This document shows positions 7,640 to 16,198 of a DNA stretch of 64,000 bases, one piece after another (within the stretch, counting starts at the first letter, position 1; every line of letters starts with the position of its first letter). Origin of the DNA: an uncultured Saprospiraceae bacterium (GTDB lineage Bacteria > Bacteroidota > Bacteroidia > Chitinophagales > Saprospiraceae). The notes under the pieces were generated by a model, which worked only from the letters and a program-made list of their open reading frames with translations, ran no database searches and was not told where the DNA came from. The translations under genes were made by a program, and so were the position numbers. The stretch covers positions 1 through 64,000 of the forward strand of contig CAKZUK010000019.1 in NCBI GenBank assembly GCA_937921775.1. The letters run 5' to 3'.

Positions 7640-8598
7640 ACAGCCAAACCGTTGAGTCGACCAACAAACATCATGGTGTTACCAACAGGTTCGAAGGAAA
7701 ATTTTTGAAATTGGATGGCCTCCCCTACTTCGCTGATTTGAGGAAGACAAATAGCAGATTTTCCTGAACCAAAAATCTGTGGAGATATGTGCAATTGAAA
7801 AATATCAATGGCACTTTCTTTCAAGAAATTAGAAGTTGTCATGGCGCCGCCTTCCAGATAAACGGTATGAATTCCTTGCTCAAATAAGCAAGTCAGAATA
7901 TCGGTACAGTTTATTTTATTATCCTTGTAAGGAAGTGCAAAAAATGAAATTTCTTCTTCGACACATTGCTTCTCTTTTCCAATTACGACAACTGGTTCGT
8001 TTGAAATTGAGCGAAGGCAAGAACAATCTTTTTCGCTAAGTGAGCCAATCACAATTCGGGTAGGGTTAGCTCCTTCAACCAATCGCACGTTTAGCCGAGG
8101 TTGATCGCTTCTTAGTGTACCACTACCGATCATGATTCCATCGGTCAATGCACGCATTCGATGGGCATGGATTAGGTTTTCTTCATTTCCAATCCATTTT
8201 GAATCACCGGAGAAGGTTGCAATTTTACCATCAAGAGACTGTGCAAAGTGAGCAACAGAAATAGCCCTCTTTTCTTTTCTAGCGAGTAAGGATAAGAAGC
8301 AGTATGGAAGGTAAACTTTCAGATCCTGTATGTCCTCATCGTCAAGATTCCCTGTAGATTGAATGCTCACGTTGAAGTTGGGATCAACCGCTATTTTTGC
8401 AATATTGGAGTGGGGAATATTTAGTTTATCACGAAAAATGACCACCTGTTTTGATGTCGAATCATTTCGTTCAGTAAGGTCATTTATTTGAGGCAATTCG
8501 TCGATATCCATATCTACTTGACAGAAGCGAAAATTATCTCCTGACAATCCTATTTGATGCCTTAACCTTAATAGGTTATTCCACAGTACCTTTTTCAT
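7636..8598 (-). CDS. RibD C-terminal (reductase) domain protein
   Basis: 320 residues. The C-terminal part (about 112-320) is the RibD/DHFR-like reductase fold: FAQSLDGKIATFSGDSKWI, HRMRALTDGIMIGSGTLRSD, PRLNVR, PTRIVIG and TVYLEGGAMTTSNFL. In riboflavin synthesis this domain reduces the ribosylamino-pyrimidinone phosphate with NADPH. The N-terminal 110 residues are not the RibD deaminase, since no HAE or PCxxxGxxxxC zinc motif is present, and I do not recognise them. It is coupled by a 4-bp overlap to the MDR gene and lies 100 bp downstream of ribA. It could be a stand-alone reductase of a RibA-derived side pathway rather than true riboflavin synthesis (inference). Confidence 0.88.
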   Translation of the reverse strand: MKKVLWNNLLRLRHQIGLSGDNFRFCQVDMDIDELPQINDLTERNDSTSKQVVIFRDKLNIPHSNIAKIAVDPNFNVSIQSTGNLDDEDIQDLKVYLPYCFLSLLARKEKRAISVAHFAQSLDGKIATFSGDSKWIGNEENLIHAHRMRALTDGIMIGSGTLRSDQPRLNVRLVEGANPTRIVIGSLSEKDCSCLRSISNEPVVVIGKEKQCVEEEISFFALPYKDNKINCTDILTCLFEQGIHTVYLEGGAMTTSNFLKESAIDIFQLHISPQIFGSGKSAICLPQISEVGEAIQFQKFSFEPVGNTMMFVGRLNGLAV

Positions 8599-8698
8599 GC
8601 TCGTTTCCTTATTCTGCTTTCGTTTGTCTAATTAGTGAGTATCAGATACAGAGCAAAAGTAGGTATTTAAAAATCAAATCAAAAGGTACCTGCCTACT

Positions 8699-9304
8699 CT
8701 ATTCTTTTTCTAAAAGATGCCCCATCAAATCCCGCTTTGTTTGGAGATATCCCTTATTTTCTTTTTTAGCTTTAATGATGAGAGAAACTCTGCTCGCTAC
8801 CTCAATAGAAGAATCTTTGATCGCTTCTATTTTCAGAGGATTATTAGTTATTAAGTGAATAGCATTGATATCAAGGTCCTTCATTATTGCGATGGCATCT
8901 TCATATTGTCTACTATCTACATCAAAGCCAAGATGTGTGTTGGCATCAGCCGTGTTTACACCAGTATCTTGAATATTGTATGCTTCTAATTTATTGATCA
9001 AGCCAATACCACGGCCCTCTTGTCGGAGGTAGATAACGACCCCACCCTTCTCTGCAGCCAATTGCATTGCCGCATCTAGTTGTTCTCCACAATCACAGCG
9101 TCTGGAAGTAAACAAGTCTCCCGTAAGACACTCTGAGTGAATACGTAAAAAAACAGGTGAACTCTGGTCAAAATCTTCGTGCACCATAGCCAGATGTGGC
9201 ATTGCCTCTGTTTCAGATTTAGCATATGCAATCATCTTAAATTTACCCCATTTCGTTGGGATGAACGTAGCTGTTTGTCGCTTCATGCGTTCTATTATTG
9301 ACAT
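8699..9304 (-). CDS. ribA: GTP cyclohydrolase II
   Basis: Opens GTP to the 2,5-diamino-6-ribosylamino-pyrimidinone phosphate, the first riboflavin step. It is 201 aa from ATG 9304; a TTG two codons upstream is less likely. Zinc ligands are present: HSECLTGDLF then RCDCGEQL. The catalytic region VIYLRQEGRGIGLINK keeps the Tyr that separates cyclohydrolase II from the formamide-retaining III type. LGFDVDSRQY and LLTNNP-like LITNNPLKIEAI complete the family pattern. The length is that of a stand-alone RibA, not the RibBA fusion used for bulk riboflavin in many Bacteroidota, so this may be a second, pathway-dedicated copy. It heads the four-gene minus-strand cluster. Confidence 0.95.
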   Translation of the reverse strand: MSIIERMKRQTATFIPTKWGKFKMIAYAKSETEAMPHLAMVHEDFDQSSPVFLRIHSECLTGDLFTSRRCDCGEQLDAAMQLAAEKGGVVIYLRQEGRGIGLINKLEAYNIQDTGVNTADANTHLGFDVDSRQYEDAIAIMKDLDINAIHLITNNPLKIEAIKDSSIEVASRVSLIIKAKKENKGYLQTKRDLMGHLLEKE

Positions 9305-9433
9305 TTTCAATGTTAAATTATAGCCTTCTGTTGATTTTTAATTTTCAGTTGACTACTTATTACAATTGATTAAATGCCTTTCAGGCCAAAATTGTTTTGA
9401 TACACGACTCCTATTTATCGTAAAGTTGTGCAA

Positions 9434-10810
9434 TCATGTAGACATTTCTACTGCAGACACTATTTGGGGTTTCGCCTCTTCCAAGCTACGACTCATGATG
9501 AGGTAAGCAAATACCGCAGCAATAAAGCCCGCTACAGGATAGGCTATAAAGATACCAACATTTCCATAAAACTTGGCGCCCAATGCCGCAAATGGAATAT
9601 ATAATACAAAAAAGTAGATCAGATTAACTAAGGCTGAGCGCATTGGTTTATTGAGTGTTTCCAGTACAGAAACTGAAAGCATCATCAAGCCTTGTAGGAA
9701 ATAACCAATCGGAGCAATCATGAGATAAAGTGCCAGTTCTTTTTCTATTAGTACCTCAGGAGAAAATATATTGGCGATTTCCTCTTTAAAAATGAATACT
9801 ATCGTTCCTGCGATTATTCCATAAATGAAAATAATTCGAATCGCCAGTGATATACAGCGCTCGATTCTTTCAAAGTTTCCAGCTCCTATATTCTGCCCAA
9901 TAAAAGGTGACACAATAGAAGATAAGGATACTAAAAATAAAAGTACAATCAAGTCTATCCTATATCCGATCCCATAAGCAGCAACGCTTACGTTACCGAA
10001 GCTGGCCAACATGGCAGTAATAGCTGCATTACTAAGTGGCATCATAGACTTGCTAAGTGAGACAGGGAGACCTAAATAGAGTATTTGCCTCCAACGAAAA
10101 GTGATAGAACTTGGTCGATACGATATATACTTTGTCGAAGCAATAAAAAGGATTAGGACTCCAACTCCTGTTGCAAAACAAGTAGCAATCGACGCACCTT
10201 CTAAACCAAGCTCTGGAAAAGGACCATATCCAAAAATGAGTAAGGGGTCTAAAATAATATTAAGAATCACAACTATTACCATGACGATTGCTTGAATCTT
10301 TACTTCTCCAAATGATTGAAGAATTTTCAGCAAAACAATCAATAAAGCCATCAAAATAAAATTGAAATAGATGTATTGCATGTAACCTGCAATTAATTCA
10401 ATAATTTCTGGATCCGCTCTCAGTATCGAAAATATATTTTCATGAAAATAATAGCCAACTAACATCATCAATACTCCTACGACTAAGGCTAAGTAGATAC
10501 CTGCTGAACTCAGCTTATTGACCGTTTCTAAATCGTCTTGCCCTACCAGTTTGGAACCAACGATCATAACGCCAACACCCAAACTCAGCAAAATATTAAT
10601 CCCAAGAAAAACAACGGGGGCCGCAAAACTGACCGCAGCTAATTCCATCGCTCCTATACGTCCGATAAAGTAAAAGTCTACTAGTGCTAGAGAACTCAGG
10701 CACACCAGTCCTACAAAAAGTGTAGCACTATGCTTTAGTAAATATTCGAGAATAGATCCTTTTAGGATACGTTGGACGTTCTTCAATTTGAATTGCAGTT
10801 TCAATGGCAA
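9434..10810 (-). CDS. MATE-family multidrug/Na+ exporter
   Basis: 458-residue polytopic protein with about 12 hydrophobic segments in two homologous halves. The N-terminal half has the MATE-type pattern LVDFYFIGRIGAMELAAVSFA, and an equivalent segment follows in the second half (GNVSVAAYGIGYRID). Such proteins extrude cationic drugs or metabolites using Na+ or H+ gradients. The only plausible start is TTG at 10810: the frame upstream is open to a TAG but has no ATG, and the next internal ATG is beyond the first helix. 129 bp upstream of ribA and co-directional with it, so it could export a product of that cluster, but this is only proximity. Confidence 0.88.
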   Translation of the reverse strand: MPLKLQFKLKNVQRILKGSILEYLLKHSATLFVGLVCLSSLALVDFYFIGRIGAMELAAVSFAAPVVFLGINILLSLGVGVMIVGSKLVGQDDLETVNKLSSAGIYLALVVGVLMMLVGYYFHENIFSILRADPEIIELIAGYMQYIYFNFILMALLIVLLKILQSFGEVKIQAIVMVIVVILNIILDPLLIFGYGPFPELGLEGASIATCFATGVGVLILFIASTKYISYRPSSITFRWRQILYLGLPVSLSKSMMPLSNAAITAMLASFGNVSVAAYGIGYRIDLIVLLFLVSLSSIVSPFIGQNIGAGNFERIERCISLAIRIIFIYGIIAGTIVFIFKEEIANIFSPEVLIEKELALYLMIAPIGYFLQGLMMLSVSVLETLNKPMRSALVNLIYFFVLYIPFAALGAKFYGNVGIFIAYPVAGFIAAVFAYLIMSRSLEEAKPQIVSAVEMST

Positions 10811-10927
10811 TTTTAATGCTATAATTGCCGTGAGAAAAGGTGCGTAAGATATACTTTTCTGTGCGAATGCCTAGAAAATTTTATGATTGGTATTTAAAAA
10901 ATGTTGTAATATTCCTGACGGATGACC

Positions 10928-11002
10928 GAAGACGAAAGTTTCCTACTAAGCTCCCACTGTTCCATAGCCAGCTCGACAAGCTAGGGAGTAATTTTCGTCT
11001 TC
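10928..11002. repeat. Inverted-repeat element, family 2 copy A
   Basis: About 75 bp between the T9SS gene at 11040 and the MATE gene. Left end GAAGACGAAAGTTTCCTACT, right end (reverse complement) GAAGACGAAAATTACTCCC. The sequence CCGAAGACGGAAGTTTCC is shared, with few changes, by the elements at 17854-17920 and 51884-51926. No coding potential; it can form a long hairpin in the transcript. Confidence 0.6.
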
Positions 11003-11039
11003 TGTTTAAATCATAAACAACTAAACAGCTACAAATGTG

Positions 11040-13349
11040 CTAATCCATCAACACAACTTTTCTGAACGTTTTGCCCCCTTTTGATTCTAATTGAATAAAG
11101 TATACACCGGGATTTAGTTGATCAACATCCAATTGTATGAATGTACCAACTGTGGCAGCATTATATGTTTTGGAAAGAACGGTACGTCCTAACTTATCTA
11201 TCACACTTATCGCAAATTTTGAATTGATGTTTTCTGTAAAATTGATATTCAAAAATTCTGTTGCCGGATTTGGAGCAACTGAGAATGTCGCTGGGTCTTG
11301 CAATAGCAGCTCATTAGTCAAAACAAAATCGACCGAATCAATCACCCCCAATGAAAGGTTATAATAGTTACCACTACCTGAATTCTCCAACTTCACCGTT
11401 TTTATCATATAAAGGTTTTCACCAACAGGTGGATTAACATCAACAAACTGTGGATCGATAACTAGATCCGGCGTAATTCTTTGATAGTCTCCCAATAGTG
11501 TATCACTTCTGTAAACATAATATCCAGCCACGTCTTCATCTATGGGAGCCGTCCAGCTCAGCTCTACTTGTACACCATCAGAAAGTAATGCTAAGTTCTC
11601 AATTGCTTTGACGGGATGCATACGTAGCGATGGATCTCCGAGTAAGTTGGCATGTACGAGTTGAGGACCGTTGAGGTAAACCGCATTATTACTATTCAAG
11701 GTACGCAGTGCGCTGTAGCCGATGGGATAGCCCATTGCCATGTGATGAAAAGCCCAAGGCGGATTACCTGCCCACACGTTGGTGAGCGTAAGACCTTGAG
11801 CAAGCGGTGCGCGTAAAAAATTATTGGGATTGTCCCAATCTCCAAATTGCGAACCAAATAACATGGTAAAGACGGTGAGTAAAGAATCTGATGCAAAATC
11901 TTCCGTCGTTCCGATTCCACTCGAACTAATATGTGAACCTGATCCACATCCATATGACCATAGATAAGTCTCATTGCTCATGGTTGAAAAATAATCAACT
12001 TCTTCGGTACCTGCTGCTCCAAACATAGGTGCAAAATTTCGCCAAGCGCTGGCAGAAGGTGCTGCAAATTGATTGCCGAAGTTATCGTCTACCAAAGCTC
12101 TACGTTGAACTTCAATCTGGGCATTTCTGAAGGCATGCGATTTATCCAAATAGCGACGAGTCAGTTCTATTTCGCTTAGCGCAAAATCGTCCATGTCAAA
12201 GAAATCAACCCGACCAACTTGTAATTCCATTTCACTAGGAATCGAATCCTGATCAAATTTTCCGTCGCCAGGAACATTGTGATTTCTTTCGAAAAAACCG
12301 AGGGTGTTGTTCACTAGATTATCGGTCCAATTACCGTTCATCTCGCCATAGTAGCTATCGGCAGACCAAGCTCCCCAATGATTTTCGCTATGTGTATCGG
12401 GATACATATCACCTGAATAAGGAACGGGTATATGACCGATGAGGTAAACCGCTTTTAAGTTGGAACCACTGTTGTACACTTCCTGAATAGAGCTGCGAAC
12501 AGAAGTGACAGCATCATTTTTATTTGCGCTACGACGCTGAACTTTATAGCCATCGAGGAATAAATCCATTTCGAGTCGTTTGAGTTCATCTTCGAGTGGT
12601 GTTAAGTATTCGTCATCTATCATGAGCAGGATCGTACCTCTGTTTTCTTGAGCAGGAAGTTGGATACCTGCGTAAATAAATCCGTATTTTGGTCGCTCAT
12701 CAATAAAATTACCGACGTCACCTGAGCTTGCCAAAACTTCATTCGTTTGATCGTTTTTGAGCGTCCAAGAAGTACTGTTTGGAAACATATCTGGCGAAAG
12801 GGTGATGATGACTTCTTCGCAGGTCCCCCCATTATTACAGAGATTGAAAATGGTAATTTCTTCTGTTCCAAAATTATCGCCGTAGGCATAAATTTGGCCA
12901 CAAGCTTCGACTTTGTAATAGCCGAAACCAAAATTGCAACAAAGACCGATGCCATACATATCGCTTATTTTGAAGCGGAGTTCAGTTCCCGGAGTGACAC
13001 AAACGGTATCAATAACGAGATCAAATTCTTTTTTAAAAAAGCCATATTCATAACCTAGCCCTACTTCAATGTCATCATCTGAAAAAGTTGTTGCATCTCC
13101 TGGGAGTGTAGTAATAGGATCTCCCCAATCAGTCGCTTCCAAGCTTTTCTTGTAGACTTTATAATTATTGGCGGTAGGATCAGCAGGCCACGAGAAATTA
13201 AATACGGGTGGATTCACCTGGGTCGTTACACTTACTTCAACTGATCGCTCTTTACCACTTTGAGACCAAGCAGTATTAGCAAGTAGGAAGAAGGTCATTA
13301 TAAAAATGAAAGTTGGATAAGCGCTATTACACCATTTATGGGAACTCAT
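11040..13349 (-). CDS. T9SS-secreted gingipain-fold (C25-like) protein
   Basis: 769 residues. Signal peptide about 1-29 ending AWSQS, then a fibronectin-III-like segment (PVFNFSWPADP...YKVYKK), and a SDMYGIGLCCNFGFGYYKV module found in Bacteroidota surface proteins. A caspase/gingipain-like region (about 230-610) contains TILLMIDDEYLTPLEDEL, AVYLIGHIPVPYSG, SADSYYGEMNGNWTDN, VGRVDFFDM, and SYGCGSGSH in the position of the catalytic His motif. Where C25 peptidases have the nucleophile Cys, the sequence reads LFGSQFGDWD, with Ser. A second FN3-like domain and a T9SS sorting domain (FSVAPNPATEFLNINF...GVYFIQLESKGGKTFRKVV) follow. It is probably a non-peptidase or altered-nucleophile member. The C25 relation is inferred from motif order only. 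Confidence 0.75.
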   Translation of the reverse strand: MSSHKWCNSAYPTFIFIMTFFLLANTAWSQSGKERSVEVSVTTQVNPPVFNFSWPADPTANNYKVYKKSLEATDWGDPITTLPGDATTFSDDDIEVGLGYEYGFFKKEFDLVIDTVCVTPGTELRFKISDMYGIGLCCNFGFGYYKVEACGQIYAYGDNFGTEEITIFNLCNNGGTCEEVIITLSPDMFPNSTSWTLKNDQTNEVLASSGDVGNFIDERPKYGFIYAGIQLPAQENRGTILLMIDDEYLTPLEDELKRLEMDLFLDGYKVQRRSANKNDAVTSVRSSIQEVYNSGSNLKAVYLIGHIPVPYSGDMYPDTHSENHWGAWSADSYYGEMNGNWTDNLVNNTLGFFERNHNVPGDGKFDQDSIPSEMELQVGRVDFFDMDDFALSEIELTRRYLDKSHAFRNAQIEVQRRALVDDNFGNQFAAPSASAWRNFAPMFGAAGTEEVDYFSTMSNETYLWSYGCGSGSHISSSGIGTTEDFASDSLLTVFTMLFGSQFGDWDNPNNFLRAPLAQGLTLTNVWAGNPPWAFHHMAMGYPIGYSALRTLNSNNAVYLNGPQLVHANLLGDPSLRMHPVKAIENLALLSDGVQVELSWTAPIDEDVAGYYVYRSDTLLGDYQRITPDLVIDPQFVDVNPPVGENLYMIKTVKLENSGSGNYYNLSLGVIDSVDFVLTNELLLQDPATFSVAPNPATEFLNINFTENINSKFAISVIDKLGRTVLSKTYNAATVGTFIQLDVDQLNPGVYFIQLESKGGKTFRKVVLMD

Positions 13350-13968
13350 AGTATTTTACTTTTCAGAATGAACAAATTGGCCATTTTACAATGACTAAAA
13401 AACATCAGTTAATGGGTAGGATTAAATACAGCAAAAGAGGATCACTAAGGTACGACATAATAAGGAAACTTATCAGCAGATATAATCTAAAATATGTCTG
13501 AATTTCGGCAAAACAATAATGCCCGACTACATAATATAAAATATGTCTACCAAGGCTAATACAACTAGGCATAACTATTGGTACATGTAAAAATTGAGGC
13601 AAACCGAATAAAAGTTTACAGATAAGCCTTAGATATTATTTATTTTGACCTATATTTATATTGAAGTTGTTTAAGTACAAGGTATTGAATACTATGTAAC
13701 ATAAATTTATTTAATTTTTGAATGTTCTTTTTCAGCGATGACTTCTTCCAAATTTTCTCAAATAGCTTAGGCTATTCTTAAAAATATTGGAATCGTCCTC
13801 ACTAAAAAACAATGCATTCAAATTCTTAACTAACTTATGTTACAGAGTATTGAATCCAAATCCAAAGTAAATCTCCAAATCTATTTCTCTTATTCGGTCT
13901 ACCCTTTTTGACTCTAGTCAAAAACTGTAATTATCAAAGCATTTACTCATCACATTAACTATTTTAAA
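13350..13968. other. 619-bp divergent intergenic region
   Basis: AT-rich region between the minus T9SS gene and the plus barrel gene. It must hold both promoters, but no full TTTG/TAnnTTTG pair was found. It contains the inverted-repeat element at 13684-13854. Short frames here lack start context and are not called. Confidence 0.5.
13684..13854. repeat. Inverted-repeat element with TACTCTGTAACATAA ends
   Basis: Left end TTGAATACTATGTAACATAA (13685-13704) and right end TTATGTTACAGAGTATTGAA (13835-13854) are inverted copies with one mismatch, enclosing about 130 bp of AT-rich DNA without an ORF. A third copy, TAGTACTCTGTAACATAAAT, occurs at 62892-62911 between the two cytolysin-region lipoprotein genes. 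Confidence 0.6.
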
Positions 13969-14673
13969 ATGAAAAAATTAATTCTTCTATTCAGCTGTAT
14001 GCTAATCTCTGTGATTGGATTTTCGCAGCATTTTCATTTGGAGTTATTTTCTGGTTATAATATTCCAAACTATGATCATCCTGATTATGAAATAGAGGAT
14101 TATTCAGAGGCAGGATCTACTCCTATTGGTGTTCGGATTGCCGGAGGACATGAGTATGCTCAGCTGGGATTCGAGTATCGCCAGAGTCTGACCAACTCGA
14201 CGTTTACCTTTGATAGATTGCCTGGAGTTAGTACTTCATTGAACGAAACTTTTTATGGTGGTTTTTTGCGAATAAACATTTCTTCTATACCTGTATATCG
14301 TGCTGGAATTGTGTTGAAGGGAGGTGCTGGTTATTACACCTATGAACAAACGATCAATGGTGTGAATGAATCTTTTGTTCATAAATTTGACAAAAAGTTA
14401 GGTTATCATGGAGGAATTGGTCTTTCAGGGCCGATCTATATGAACTTACATTTAGAGATTGGATATAGCTACCACTTTGTTGATCGAGATCCTATGCAAG
14501 TGCCCGGTTTTGAGTCATTTCCTGGATCAGAAGGATATAAGGCTGGCTATCATGCAATAACTGCTGGTTTGAGTATCAACTTAATGGTGACTGAGAAAGC
14601 TAAGTCAGGTTGCAAGAATAGACGTCATAAGAGCAAGGGAAAGCATGGTCGCGGCGGATGGTACTCTAAATAA
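13969..14673 (+). CDS. Outer-membrane beta-barrel protein, probable
   Basis: 234 residues. Signal peptide about 1-19 ending GFSQ, then alternating amphipathic strands (HFHLELFSGYN, ARAG-like IAGGHEYAQLGFEYRQS, GGFLRINI, GIVLKGGAGYYTYEQ, YMNLHLEIGYSYHF, AGYHAITAGLSINLMV) typical of eight-stranded barrels. Unlike most barrels it ends with a basic tail (KSGCKNRRHKSKGKHGRGG) instead of a terminal aromatic strand. The tail could bind polyanions, DNA or lipopolysaccharide (inference). Single gene followed by a very strong terminator. Confidence 0.7.
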   Translation: MKKLILLFSCMLISVIGFSQHFHLELFSGYNIPNYDHPDYEIEDYSEAGSTPIGVRIAGGHEYAQLGFEYRQSLTNSTFTFDRLPGVSTSLNETFYGGFLRINISSIPVYRAGIVLKGGAGYYTYEQTINGVNESFVHKFDKKLGYHGGIGLSGPIYMNLHLEIGYSYHFVDRDPMQVPGFESFPGSEGYKAGYHAITAGLSINLMVTEKAKSGCKNRRHKSKGKHGRGGWYSK

Positions 14674-14762
14674 GAGCTTCGGCCTCGCTCAAACGGTACA
14701 CCATGATACAGCGTGAATTGAAAGAGCGCAAGCCTAATGAACCTTTACAGTTTAAACCAAAG

Positions 14763-14806
14763 AACGCTGCCAGAGATAAGTCGAGACTTATTCTGGCAGC
14801 GTTTTT
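14763..14806 (+). terminator. Strong Rho-independent terminator
   Basis: A stem of about 18 bp (AACGCTGCCAGAGATAAGT pairing with ACTTATTCTGGCAGCGTT) around a CGAG tetraloop-like turn, followed by TTTTT. It lies 90 bp after the barrel gene on the + strand. Confidence 0.85.
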
Positions 14807-15028
14807 CAGTTTAAGAAGCAAAGTTATAATTTCAATATTGGTCGGTACAGACAATAAATATTAACCACGTTTAATATTGGTTAAACGAAATTTTAACATT
14901 GTTTTTTAAAATCTAAATTAACCGTATTTTAGCGAATGGGGAGGTGGAAATAAATTTCCTGAATAAGGTGATATGTCTAAGGGACTATTTTTCGTTAGGA
15001 AGTTTAGATGTTTGAGTTTTACAAGTAG

Positions 15029-15121
15029 TTATCTTCTACTTTTCTGAGCGAATAGGTTAGCACCGATAACCAGTCCGCTACTCAGGATGAAAGCTCCTGA
15101 GACGATGTAAATAATAAGCAT
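15029..15121 (-). CDS. Possible 30-residue single-helix membrane peptide
   Basis: ATG at 15121 opens a 30-codon frame starting MLIIYIVSGAF, with one hydrophobic helix (about residues 2-25, containing SSGLVIGANLF) and a basic end QKSRR before TAA. This follows the positive-inside pattern of a small membrane protein. It stands alone in an 890-bp gap. Upstream are two tandem copies of AAAAAATAGTTTAG (15135-15162). No homologue is recognised, and the call rests on composition only. Confidence 0.35.
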   Translation of the reverse strand: MLIIYIVSGAFILSSGLVIGANLFAQKSRR

Positions 15122-15563
15122 AGCCCTGACGTTTTAAAAAATAGTTTAGAAAAAATAGTTTAGAAAAAAAGGTATCAATCATTTGCCTTATTGAGACGGC
15201 TAAGATGATTAAAAGATACTATTTTTCCAAGTAAGTATCAACTTTTTTTTAACCAACAAGCTAAATACATTTAAAATCTTACTGAATTACACTAACTGTC
15301 CACATATAGATGTCGCTAATGTTATTTTTTCGAAAACAACAGATGGCCTAAATATATATATTACCAACGTTTGGTGCAAGCCTTTATATTTTAATTATTT
15401 ATTATTAGAGTTTATAAAAACAACTTAGAGAATTATCTAAACCATAAACTATCGCTAAAACAAACCTTTCCTTTCAAGGAGTTTGTTTATATTTCGGTAA
15501 AATTATAACAACTGTGATATTCTGGCTCGTTTGCTGGGGAAAATCACTAGGGAAATTTACTAT
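15122..15563. other. AT-rich intergenic region before HD gene
   Basis: Contains a tandem repeat of AAAAAATAGTTTAG (15135-15162) and an inverted repeat AAACAAAC/GTTTGTTT (15458-15465 and 15481-15488), 70 bp upstream of the HD-domain ATG. No other feature was recognised. Confidence 0.4.
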
Positions 15564-16160
15564 ATGACAGCCAGCTCTATCATACAAAAGTCAAAAGAAT
15601 ATGCTACACATATCATTGTGGAAAAGCTACCTAAAGACTTTGTCTATCATGACCTTGATCACACATTCGGTGTGCTCTCCAGTTGCTTATTGCTGGCAAA
15701 ACCCTATAATTTAGGCGAGGATGAACTAGAAACCTTGACCATTGCGGCCTTATTTCACGATCTTGGGTATTTGAAAATCTACCAAGGACATGAGCTAGCT
15801 AGCGAGCAGATGGCTACTGACTTTCTGCAACAGGAAGCTTATCCTAGCGGTAAAATCAAGGCAATTGTTGCTTGTATCCACGCTACCATCGTCGAAGAAC
15901 CCCCTCATTCTATTTCTGAACAGATTATTAAAGATGCGGATTTGGCGAGCCTTGGGTCAGAAAAATTTGAGGACTATAGCAAAAGACTGCGTTCTGAATG
16001 GCTATACTTCTGTGATGAGCTCTATACTGACAAAGAATGGTATGAAATCAATTATAACTTTCTGAATAATCATAGCTACTTCACTGATGAAGCAAATCGT
16101 ATATATGGGCCAGGAAAGGCGCTTAATCTAGCTAGGATGAAAGAGCTCTTAGAGAAGTAA
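15564..16160 (+). CDS. HD-domain phosphohydrolase
   Basis: 198 aa from ATG 15564; a TTG at 15531 gives 11 extra residues of little HD similarity. The HD metal-site pattern is complete: YHDLDHTFGV (first His), ALFHDLGYLKIYQGHE (His-Asp), IVACIHATI, and KDADLASLG (final Asp). Such small HD proteins are metal-dependent phosphohydrolases, often nucleotide or cyclic-nucleotide hydrolases; the substrate cannot be told from sequence. Convergent with the barrel gene at 16199, only 38 bp between stops. Confidence 0.88.
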   Translation: MTASSIIQKSKEYATHIIVEKLPKDFVYHDLDHTFGVLSSCLLLAKPYNLGEDELETLTIAALFHDLGYLKIYQGHELASEQMATDFLQQEAYPSGKIKAIVACIHATIVEEPPHSISEQIIKDADLASLGSEKFEDYSKRLRSEWLYFCDELYTDKEWYEINYNFLNNHSYFTDEANRIYGPGKALNLARMKELLEK

Positions 16161-16198
16161 GTATTCAAACTCCCGCTATTCACTAATCTCTTTCCTAT

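Noticed and set aside
13405-13602. 65-codon frame in the divergent gap
   Set aside because: AT-rich, biased composition, no start context; overlaps the probable promoter region.
14666-14854. 62-codon minus-strand frame after the barrel gene
   Set aside because: It runs through the strong terminator hairpin and has no start context; an opposite-strand frame exists there too.
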